58,846 nucleotides of DNA from Symsagittifera roscoffensis. Its lineage: Eukaryota > Xenacoelomorpha > Acoela > Convolutidae. The notes beneath the pieces are model-generated. The model did not search any database and was not told the origin of the DNA. It saw only the letters and a program-made list of their open reading frames with translations. The stretch spans positions 1 to 58,846 of the forward strand of contig NW_026970731.1 in NCBI RefSeq assembly GCF_963678635.1, written 5' to 3'. Shown here in pieces: positions 19,551 through 28,050 of this stretch (its first letter is position 1; every line of letters begins with the position of its first letter). Position numbers and translations under genes: made by a program.

Positions 19551-19552
19551 GA

Positions 19553-19962
19553 TGAGTTAGGACTGGGGTGTATAACTCATAGAGTAATTTCGGATAGGGT
19601 ACACCGTCTGCTCGTCACGCTATCTTATTTTCGGCCGGATAGATTCGTGCAACTTCTTAGTCTAATACCGATCCTAATCTTACTCTTATACTATCTAGTC
19701 TCAGGTTGTTTAACTAGTCTCTGCTAGGCTCAATAGATCTAGGGTATACTGGTATATTGCGGCTGCTGAAGTGCTCGGGAGAGTCCAACTAATTTCTAAG
19801 TTAAATTCAAATCTCTCTGGTGCTGAAATTACAAGTAACTTCAGCACTTACAAATAAGTGGGTTGTTAGTTAGATGGATCATGATTGGTTAATATTAAAT
19901 ACTTTACATTGGTAAAACATTTAATTTATCCAATCATAAAATATAGTTTAGATCAGGTTCCA
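19553..19962 (-). repeat. 5' LTR of the retroelement
   Basis: The second 410-bp copy, reading the same as 1055-1464. In the minus orientation it precedes the primer-binding site, so it drives transcription. It is followed on the plus strand by TACC (19963-19966), the right target-site duplication. Confidence 0.95.
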
Positions 19963-19966
19963 TACC
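19963..19966. repeat. target-site duplication TACC (right copy)
   Basis: Matches 1051-1054. The host sequence resumes here, 65 bp before the next exon. Confidence 0.85.
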
Positions 19967-20031
19967 CCTCCCCATTACGACTTTTAGTTGGTGTTATCTT
20001 GATCTAGATTGCATGATGAATTTCTTTTCAG

Positions 20032-20190
20032 ACACTCAATGATAAACTCAGCGAACTGTGGCGTGAAGCAGGGAACATATTACTCAGTTCTGCTGTATGG
20101 GTCTGTCATTTTGGGATCAGGGATGTCCATTGCAATCGTTACAGCATGCACCGCCGTCATCATCTACGAAATCAAGCTTCAGCAACGCAG
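20032..20190 (+). CDS. GPCR exon with TM5
   Basis: Acceptor TTTCTTTTCAG ends at 20031 and donor CGCAG|GTAGAC follows 20190. The frame reads an extracellular NCGVKQ segment, then TM5 (YSVLLYGSVILGSGMSIAIV...) and the start of the third cytoplasmic loop (EIKLQQR). The exon leaves 2 nt over for the next one. Confidence 0.75.
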
Positions 20191-23100
20191 GTAGACATTA
20201 TGTCAATAAAAACAAATTAATTGCATTCTTATATTTCAGTTTGTTGAAACACATCAATAAAGACGACGAGAATGTTGAATATAAAGATATGTAAACACAA
20301 AAATTGATTTTGAGCAACAGAATAAAAAGAGTGGGTTCTTGGTTCACTGGTGATGGTTCTTCCCCGGGTTGACGTCCATACAGGAAAAACACCAAAATAC
20401 ACCAATTATTTAATTTCATAAATAGACTTTATGGAAAAATGCTTATCGTACAACTTTCATTGAGGAAAATTGAATGACAAGCGTTTTTTCAATCGAGAGT
20501 ATTTTCGAAAATTACCTTAAACTGGTTTAAAACTCAAACAAAACAATTTAATTGCAGTTTTCGCTACATGAAGGCAATTTTGGCAACAAAAGAAATTGAA
20601 AGTTGTATGATATGCATTTTTCCATAGAAGAAATACAAATTTAAGATAACATTTTTTAAATCCCTTTTTCGTTGCTTATTTTGCTTCTGCGCTCGAATAT
20701 ACATTTAACGAAAACAAAATTGCGTGCAAATTTTGACTTTGTGTTTCTATAACGAAGTCCAGGTTGAGTTTTTTACCCATAAAACTCAAAAATCACAAGC
20801 AAGTGTTTATAAACCCAGTTTTTTTTTATGCTAAAAAACAAGCCTCTTTTCTCAACCAACGAATTTTCTAGCCATATACAAAAAGTTACGTTTTTGGTAT
20901 CTTAATCTGTGTAAAATTGTTAACGTTAACTTATAAGGCTAGGCTAATATCAGCAATTGCAGTTTAACTGCGTGGTAACAGCCTTTTACACTCTTCTGTG
21001 TTTTCTGATGGCAGAAATCCTTGTTTAGTGTCCTTTGAATGAAACATAAAGTTTTAAAACAGAAGATTTTGTATTATCAATTCTGTAAGAAAAGCTTGTC
21101 ATAATTTTTATTGATAGAAAAAAACGCTTTTCGTACAATTGCTAGTATCAATTTTCGAAAAATTTTTATGCAATTTTCCTAAAATTTTTGTGATTAAAAG
21201 TATGGCAAAAAGCTTGTTATTTATTTCCAAAATCTGGCAAAAATTGCTTTCATACTATTTTTTGGTTTATGAAAAAGTATGAAGTAGTATAATAAGCAAT
21301 TTCTTAAAAGTATGAAACTGTATGATAGGCAGTTTTGTCAACCCGGGTTTCCATTTCCTCACCAAAAATGCAGTTGGAAAATTGCCGCGATTCCAATAAA
21401 CACGACCTTTTTTATTTGTGATTTGAGAGTTGATTTCAGGATATCTAATCGCCATGTCAACGAAGATTTTGGGAATAATATATAACCAGTCACCAAATAT
21501 GAAATATGAGTTTTTTGCCCAATTAGGCCGCATCAAAAAAACTCACCGTCTGTTTTTGGTAACATAATACGAACGCCTTCTCAGCTGTGATTCGTTTTCT
21601 TTAAAGATGTTTACATGCACTACACACCGATATTGAGTCATCTTTAGATACACCCAGCGACTGAATCAAATACAGAGCATTGCTATTCCGGAAACAAGTG
21701 ACCAGAATAACACTTCAGTCCGATCAACCAACGGCAACACACTAGAAGCTGTTCACACAAGACAGAGAGTTGACACACCGACTGCGACTGCCAACGGAAG
21801 ACGAACTATGTCGGTGAAGGGATCTATGAGTCATCAGAATGAGCAGCTGACTGAACTTCGGAACTTGTCTGCGAGTATATCAGTCATCTTTGTGGTTCTC
21901 TGCGGAACTTCCCAGGCACTCTCGATCTATAGCCACAGTACGTTTTTTTTTACAATACTTTATATTTTCTTAGACCACGTAAATTTTCAAAAGCTCAACG
22001 GTTAGATTGATCCCATGCACGTTGGTAGTGTATTGTTTTCCCTTCGAGGGTCGGGTGTGGGGTTTGGCTTTATTCGGGCGTTTGTTAAAAAGATGAGACG
22101 TTTATTTTTCTTTTGTTGGTTATCAATATCAAGGTAGACAAAAAAGGTAGACAAAATTTTGGAACTGATTTTGACAAAATATTTTTTTTTTCAATCTTCT
22201 TCTTCGGGCATTTGATTTACAGTTTGAAAATCCACGAGCCTCAAATTTATCATCCTAAACCAACATTAATGCTCCGTTGGAATGCTTACAATGTCGTTTA
22301 TTTTATGAAAATGTCAAAAAAGGGACAGAATAGGTTCAGACCAAGTGATTTATCAAAAAAGGGACGAGATAGTTCACTTGGTTAAAAGTAATATATTTAG
22401 CCAATCAGCTTTGAGCATAATAGATGTAGGCCTTACTGATTGAATTTGCCGTTTAATTTTAGGGGTGAGATTGTTCACTTGGGCCATGGGCTCAACCATT
22501 AAACTAATTTATCTCTTTTACCGGAGATCTCCTTTTTTGTTTTAGTGTCAACAAACATGTACGTATTTAAAGTTTATTGACAAAATTATCAAAAAACCAG
22601 GAGTCAAAACCTGCTTGCTGTCTGTAGTCACATTGATTTGTAAAATAGTTCATCTGCTCATTTGTTGATCATGATTACTTGTGTTCACATTGATATTTTA
22701 TTGCACTATTTGACTACCCATACTGTTCGTTAAAAAATATATTTTTTGAGCTACTATACCCCCTAGTAGCTACACTACTAATTTCATGATGTCGGATCAG
22801 AATCGAACTTATATCCTCCTCCTATTTTAGGTTCCAATGTTTCAGCCTCTTAAGCATAGTAGCTCTGAAATAATTTCATAAAAAGGTTAAGTTTATCGTG
22901 TCCAAATTTGATACTTTAGAACGGAAAAAAATTTGGTGACATCAAAAATACTCTTAAAATTTCTTGTTGTTGGAAAACTTTTTTTGACCTTTTTGATGTC
23001 TATTTTGTGTGTTTGTTTTATTGAAGATTTTATGTGCACGGGCACAAGTCTTAAATTGCTTGTCAATTTTTGTTTGCACCTAATCTAGTTTATTGTTCCG

Positions 23101-25462
23101 AGTTTTGACTAAAGGATGAAATGTTTGTGCTCGTAATTCCGTATGGTTTTATCTTCTAGAGGTTTTAAGGTCTTGAGATCCAAATTTTATAATTTTTTTA
23201 CCTGTGATCATTTTTAAAAATTATAGGGGTTGAAAAAAAGTGCAACTTTGGGGCATTTGGCACAATAAACGCACGACGAATTTTGTTATTTCAACGCGTA
23301 AGCGGCGATTTAATCTGAAGTGAGCTTTTTTCTATTTTCTTTTGTGAAATTAAATCGTTTTAATTTTTTGTAAACATAAGCAAAAAACTATTGGATAGAC
23401 CTTATTTGTGAGGATCATTATGGGCTTCGCCTTGATGTAAGAGCAGTCCAACCATACATGCTAGGGGTGTTTTTTTTCTTATTTCAGTCGCTTTTCGACT
23501 GTTTAGTTATGCGTTTTTGAAAAAAAATTTTATGCCATCTAAAAGATATTGTTATCTGAAGCTCAAATAAAGAAGGATGTTTTAACTGCAATGAATTTTG
23601 ACTAACCTATAATGGTTTGAATATGAGAATACTTCGACGATTATAATTCAAACTGCGATAATTAACGCGCTAAATATTGCGTTCTATTAAAGCCTAAGCG
23701 GCAAAACAAATCCTTTCAAATTGAACGCTTATCAATACGCTACCACACGTAAAACTTATCACTTTAAACATCAAATAGTTTAGAGGTGATAAAAAAGAAA
23801 AAAAATTAACAAAAAAAATTGTGATCGACAATAAAGCGCAGTTGGATAATTCAGTCTTCTTTCAGTATAAAATTGAAGATTAAATAGAATGGTAAAAAAC
23901 ATATTCATCTTTGCATATTGTCAATTTCCATAAAATTTGTTGTCCAAAAATGAACACAATTATTCTAGTGATGACCTCAGGCACGATAGATATTTTTTAA
24001 GGAAAAACGGGTGTGTATTCTTGGCTTGATTTTTCAAACTCTTTTTCATCCTCAAACAGCCTAGTATAACATCTTAGCTAACAAAAATCAAAAGTGGAAT
24101 CTTTCCTTTAATACGGCTCAAAAATTATCAAATAATTAATTCAAAATCTGTTCGTTTTGAAAACCCAAGTTTCTTTTCGCTAATATAAGTCTCAACCAAT
24201 CAAATTATGCATTAAGATCTTTTATTGAAGACAGCAAGACTTATAATATGCCTGATAATATTATATTATCCCGGGTTGAACTCCGTAGAAAAAAATGCTA
24301 ATCATATAATTCCATAAATTAATTCTATATAAACTACTAATCATACCAATTTCATACATTTTGCTAAAATGGTGTCATCGAAATTCAAAGAAATTTTCCC
24401 TTGTTTTGACATAAATTTCGCTGTATCGTACTAAAAAAATGAGAAAAACTTTTTGTAAAAAAAAACGCTCACCATACCAATTCCATACATGGAAGTTGAT
24501 TGACTAGCTTTTTTTGATGGCGACAGCAAAAATTTTTCCAAGTATTTTTGAAATTGCCCCAAAATTGTTTTTTTTTTTTTTCAACCGTAAATCAAATTTT
24601 GCTCTCAAACCATCATTTTCCAAAAAAATGTTTTTTTTTGCCGTTTCTCTGCTGAAATGTTTTTCAAAAACGCTAAAAAATCCTATTTCTTTTGTATGGC
24701 ATGTTTATTTATGCCTTGATCAAAATTTGATAATTTAAAATCAGATTTTGCCAAAAGTTATTTGTTTGATGCTTTCAGTATATGATTTGTATAAGAAACA
24801 ACAAAGATACATGTGTGTGAATTGTAAATGCGAGACAATCATTTACATCTTTGGTGACTCAAGTTTTGAGTAAACAATGGTTTTTGTCACTTGTCTTCGG
24901 TCACAAAGACATCCCAAAAATTTTGAAAAATTAAACTTGAAAAAGCCAGTTTTTTTTTTGGTTTATGGAAAAATGCTAGTCATACAACTACCATATAAGA
25001 AAAATCACTAATCACAGACCTTTCATGCAATTTTTTGTACTTATGGAATTGCATGAAAAGTTTATGATTAGCTTTTTTTAATATATGAAAACTGTGTGAT
25101 TAGCATTTTTGGTCAACCCGGGATAATATGCTGAGCCGTGTAATTGCAAAAAAGACCCAAAAATGCCAGTTGAAAAAGTTGATAACAAAAAATCATAAAC
25201 AAGTTTCAGGCGCTTTTCATCGATTGAACTTTATTTTAGTGACGTTAAACACGTAATAGCAGATGCCTTGGACGAATTTTTGAATGTATGCAACAGCTCA
25301 ATCAATTTCTTCCTCTACTGCTTCAGCAGCCCCAAGTTCAGAAAAGAATTGAACAGAATGCTCTCAAGATGGAAACAGAACATAATTGGACCATGTTGCA
25401 ACAATCAATCAGCTGCCACAGCAAACACCAATTCCCAAATTGAAGAAACAATTTGTGCATAA
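20032..25462 (+). CDS. class-A neuropeptide-type GPCR, 3' half (three exons, 5' part missing)
   Basis: Exons at 20032-20190, 21648-21937 and 25240-25462 together encode TM5, a long third intracellular loop, TM6, TM7 and a short tail ending in TAA. TM7 carries NSSINFFLYC, the variant of NPxxY seen in FMRFamide-type and related peptide receptors, followed by FRKEL as in helix 8. The first two exons join in phase (AG|A giving Arg). The second and third do not with the best sites (1 nt left, 2 needed, exon supplies 1), so a small exon or another donor is missed between them. TM1-TM4 must lie upstream of the window or be lost. The retroelement lies antisense in the upstream intron. Ligand unknown. 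Confidence 0.7.
20363..21347. mobile_element. CCCGGGTTGAC-ended inverted-repeat element, copy 1
   Basis: Begins CCCGGGTTGAC and ends GTCAACCCGGG, an 11-bp perfect inverted repeat. Inside, near both ends, are degenerate copies of ATGGAAAAATGCTTATCGTACAA. No ORF is supported, so it is non-autonomous. It lies in the intron between the TM5 and TM6 exons. No clear target duplication was found, so the superfamily is open. Confidence 0.6.
21648..21937 (+). CDS. GPCR exon with third intracellular loop and TM6
   Basis: Chosen acceptor TCATCTTTAG ends at 21647. It is weak, but it keeps phase with the previous exon and lies before any stop. About 75 polar residues form loop 3. Then TELRNLSASISVIFVVLC and GTSQALSIYSH make TM6. 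Donor CACA|GTACGT follows 21937 (phase 1). A less likely donor a few bases on would give phase 2 and match the TM7 exon. Confidence 0.6.
24270..25122. mobile_element. CCCGGGTTGA-ended inverted-repeat element, copy 2
   Basis: Starts CCCGGGTTGAACTCC and ends TTTTTGGTCAACCCGGG, with subterminal motifs like ATGCTAATCAT on the left and TGATTAGCAT on the right. It is of the same family as 20363-21347. It contains the 123-bp block shared with 25922-26044 and no supported ORF. Confidence 0.6.
24411..24533. repeat. 123-bp block duplicated at 25922-26044
   Basis: From ACATAAATTTCGCTGTATCG to GATGGCGACAGC both blocks are the same apart from a one-base homopolymer change (seven versus eight T). One copy sits inside the CCCGGGTTGA element and the other just downstream of the GPCR gene. 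Confidence 0.8.
25240..25462 (+). CDS. GPCR terminal exon with TM7 and C-terminus
   Basis: Acceptor CTTTATTTTAG ends at 25239. The frame reads DVKHVIADALDEF, then TM7 with NSSINFFLYCFSS, helix 8 (PKFRKELNRML) and a polar tail of about 35 residues with CC (possible palmitoylation), ending at TAA 25460-25462. Confidence 0.75.
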
Positions 25463-26300
25463 CATAGTATTTCAAATATGTAAACTTACACCAGCAAAAA
25501 TTTAAAAACTTCGATATTTTTCTTTTCGTTTTTAATCGACAGAGATAGATTGTGCATATCAAAGTTCATATCAAATACAATCATTTGCAATAATTGTTCC
25601 GATAGCCATATTTTGAGAAAAAATTTCAAAAGTAGTTGCTTCTGAAATTCATAAGAGTTCAAATTTACATTTTGATAGTTTTAATTCATGAATAAAAATC
25701 AGATACAACAAAAATTAGAATCTTAGACCGTTTTTTAAAAAAACAATCCAACCATTTGGTTTTTGCTTGACTACAACTTAAGAAAAAAAATATTTTTCAT
25801 TAATAATTCTTGTGATTCACAGAGGTAGTCAATTCCTGCTTGGGGTCTGACACTGAAAAGACTGAAAAAACTTAAAAATATGTGGTCTCAGACTGAAAAA
25901 GTTTACTCAAATTACACAGAATGACATAAATTTCGCTGTATCGTACTAAAAAAATGAGAAAAACTTTTTGTAAAAAAAAACGCTCACCATACCAATTCCA
26001 TACATGGAAGTTGATTGACTAGCTTTTTTTTGATGGCGACAGCCAGTGAGAACTGCTAAAAAGCAATTCTCGACAAAAAAATGAATATGAGGAAACACTG
26101 ATGAAAATCCGAGGCCAGAAAGCCACCGTTGCGGATATTTATCTGAAATTGATCAAATTTATTTACTCTTTGTTGAACGAAAACAGTAACTCGAGCTTCA
26201 ATAGACAAAAAATCAAAATGAACAGTATTTTTTAGCATGCAACGCGGCTCATTGTATTGACCGGTCGAAAAATGCGACTTGAGAAAAAACCGACTTGGCC
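25463..26300. other. GPCR 3' flank
   Basis: AT-rich DNA with the probable 3' UTR and, at 25922-26044, the second copy of the 123-bp block. No further gene was recognised. Confidence 0.5.
25691..25696 (+). terminator. candidate polyadenylation signal of the GPCR gene
   Basis: AATAAA lies 229 bp after the stop codon. In AT-rich DNA this hexamer is common, so only its position supports it. Confidence 0.35.
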
Positions 26301-26339
26301 CCAGTTTGGCAAATTGTGACTGGCGCGAACTCATATTGA

Positions 26340-26790
26340 CAATTCCAGACTGTTTAGGTCAAAACTTGGCTGTTCAAGACCGGCGCGACTAAAAAAAGAA
26401 CAAAATACCGCCGCGACGTAAAAACCGGCGCTACATACGAAAACTTTACGTTTTTTTCATGTGTTTTTTGTCGCGCCGCCAGTCTTTTCTCAAAATGCGC
26501 GCCAGTCTTTTAATGAGTGGCGCCGCGCTGCCAATATTTTCTCAAGTCGAGAGCCAGTCTTTTCTTGACTGGCGCCGCACCGCCAATCTTTTCTCAAGTC
26601 GCGCGCCAGTCTTTTTTTGAGTGGCGCCACGCCGGCGATCTTTTCTCAAGTCGCGCTCCAGTCCCTTCTTGAGTGGCGCCGTGTCGCCAATCTTTTCTCA
26701 AGTCGCGCGGCAGTCTTTTATTGAGTCGCCAGTTTTTTTTAAGTTGCGCCGCCAGTTTTTCTTTAGGTCGCGCCGCCAGTTTTTCCTGAA
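26340..26790. repeat. GC-rich degenerate minisatellite (CTCAAGTCGCGCGCCAGTC type)
   Basis: Repeats of about 25-50 bp combine TCTTTTCTCAAGTCGCGC and GACTGGCGCCGC. Reverse-complemented, the core GCGCGACTTGAGAAAAGAC is close to the 26-bp unit at 49.6-51.5 kb (GCGCGACTTAAGAAAAGAC), so both arrays share an origin. It abuts the 1.3-kb array. Confidence 0.75.
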
Positions 26791-27153
26791 GTCAATTGAG
26801 CAATTAGTGATTTCTATTCCATTGTCAATGAGAGCTCGGGATCTGTTATTAACATTCAAGGTAACATAGTTAGTGATATCTACCAACTTGTTGTCGATGA
26901 TATTTTTTTGAGTCGGAGGAAAAATCAAATTTCATAATTTTGGAGTTCGTAGAAAAGCTGAAAAAAGACAGAAAGCAGGCAATTAATTTTATGTTTGAGA
27001 TTTTGTAAAGGGTAATTTTTTCATTTTAAAGTTACTTTATGCTGACTAATTCCAATTGTTTTAAATCGTTTTTCTTCTAAAATTAACTAAGAAAAACTGT
27101 ACGCTCAATTATTTTTTTTCTTGTTAGAATGCGTTTTTAGAAGTTTAATTTTA

Positions 27154-27435
27154 GTTGAACCTTCTAATCAATCTAAAATATCTAATGTTTCTAACTCGAT
27201 CAAAGAAAAAATTCTGAACTTCAACACCAGAACGAGGCTAATTTTTGGTTTCAAAAAATAAATAAACAAACTGAACTTTAAACTAATGGAGAAGAAAACG
27301 ATCAATTGCTTGAACACGCCAAATACATCGATAAAGCTTCCAATTATACAAAATTCATCACAAATGTCACATATGTAGTGAACAATCAAATTAGTCACAA
27401 TTTTTGCTTCAGCACAAGTCAACAAAACTGTAAGA
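27154..27435 (+). pseudogene. exon-like open stretch 1 of the 1.3-kb unit (first copy shown)
   Basis: After TTTAATTTTAG a plus-strand frame reads VEPSNQSKISNVSNS..., rich in Asn/Ser. It closes at a TAA. The next open part (EENDQLLE..., then ASNYTKFITNVTYVVNNQ with two N-glycosylation sequons) is in another frame and ends at a strong donor AACT|GTAAGA. Removing a 44-nt GT...AG segment between them would restore one frame, as a mini-intron would; otherwise the exon is frame-broken. All copies share this, so it predates the amplification. The minus-strand frame over the same bases (85 aa, starting MLTCAEAK) is probably a shadow. No family is recognised. Confidence 0.35.
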
Positions 27436-27837
27436 AAGCTAAGATTTTAGAAAACTGATAGGTTAATTGACGTTTTTCTAGGACGTCAAGGGTGAAAGCC
27501 GAAGTTTTTAGGCCTCAATTTTGCATGAAGTATTCTAGATTTATGTGGAATTTTGAAACAGCTCTAGGGTGATCATGAAATTTTATAAAACTGAAGCGAT
27601 TGAACCTATCAACCAATATACATACTCAAATTTTGCTAAGCGATGATGAAAAAAGCATTACAATGTAATGTATTGCTAAAAAAGAAACAATAAAGCACTT
27701 ACTATCTACCTAGTAATCAAAACCATGAAAAACTATTTTTTTCCACAATTTTTTACACTTGAAATGAGAGTTTAACCAAAAAGATATTTATTTACACTGA
27801 ACTAATGTATAAAATTTTTTCTTATTGTACTTTTTAG

Positions 27838-28050
27838 TTGAATGAGGAACTTAACAAAAATCAGTTTTTGTTATCCTCAATTGAACTTGAAGATCTTGAA
27901 CAACATGCTCGACTCAATCAATTTTTCCTTATTTACTTCTTTCATTGTAAAACTAATGGTTATTTTCAATTACCGTATAATTTCACCAAAGTTACTTTTG
28001 ATATTTTAAACCACCGTACACTAGTGCAAATGAAACAAGAGCTCGAGTGA
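27838..28050 (+). pseudogene. exon-like open stretch 2 of the 1.3-kb unit (70 codons, seven copies)
   Basis: Begins exactly after the acceptor-like TTGTACTTTTTAG and reads NEELNKNQFLLSSIELEDLE... to ...TLVQMKQELE and TGA. The other copies start at 29140, 30443, 31745, 33047, 34348 and 35648. Copy 2 has a nonsense change (CAA to TAA) four codons before the end. Copy 6 changes one Asn to Ser. The phase does not match the GTAAGA donor of stretch 1, so an intervening exon is missing or the unit is a dead fragment. It looks like a terminal coding exon of an unknown gene. Confidence 0.4.

Larger units (their letters stand above)
18302..19552 (-). other. 5' leader of the retroelement with internal repeats
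   Basis: A 1.25-kb region between the 5' LTR and ORF1. It holds the primer-binding site, a 77-codon ORF and several direct repeats. A 25-bp exact repeat lies at 18818-18842 and 18878-18902. A looser AGGGTTGG...ATCGAT motif occurs near 18407, 18520 and 18737. Repeats in this position carry packaging signals or, in the Drosophila gypsy element, insulator protein sites. Which applies here is unknown. Confidence 0.6.
1055..19962 (-). mobile_element. giant intact Ty3/gypsy LTR retrotransposon with env, 18.9 kb
   Basis: The element is bounded by 410-bp direct LTRs that begin TG and end CA and that read identical base for base by eye. It is flanked by TACC duplications. All coding is on the minus strand, so the LTR at 19553-19962 is the 5' LTR. 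The Gag-Pol order is zinc knuckle, protease, RT, RNase H, integrase, as in Ty3/gypsy. Downstream of pol lie two small membrane ORFs, an ATG-less frame, an envelope-like glycoprotein and an unknown 597-aa ORF. The element is about two to three times the usual 5-9 kb of this group. Identical LTRs and unbroken long frames suggest a very recent, possibly still active copy. The coding strand is markedly A/C-rich and T/G-poor, which sets the element off from its flanks. Confidence 0.95.
21938..25239 (+). other. GPCR intron before the TM7 exon
   Basis: A 3.3-kb AT-rich intron. It carries a fragment at about 23424-23446 (GGCTTCGCCTTGATGTAAGAGC) whose inverted relative occurs at about 37052-37074, and a CCCGGGTTGA-ended element at 24270-25122. 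A small exon is expected because flanking exon phases disagree, but I could not identify it. Confidence 0.5.

Noticed and set aside
22740-22870. tRNA-like sequence on the minus strand with a GTTCGATTC B-box-like motif
   Set aside because: No cloverleaf could be formed: the T-stem does not pair and no proper A box lies at the right distance. At most it is a SINE fragment.
26621-26869. 82-aa ORF rich in RSF/RQFF repeats
   Set aside because: Read through the GC-rich minisatellite and into the first array unit; no coding signal beyond the repeat.
27168-27425. 85-aa minus-strand ORF repeated in the 1.3-kb units (MLTCAEAK...)
   Set aside because: The opposite strand over the same bases has splice-like borders and sequons. 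Conservation here only reflects recent array copying.
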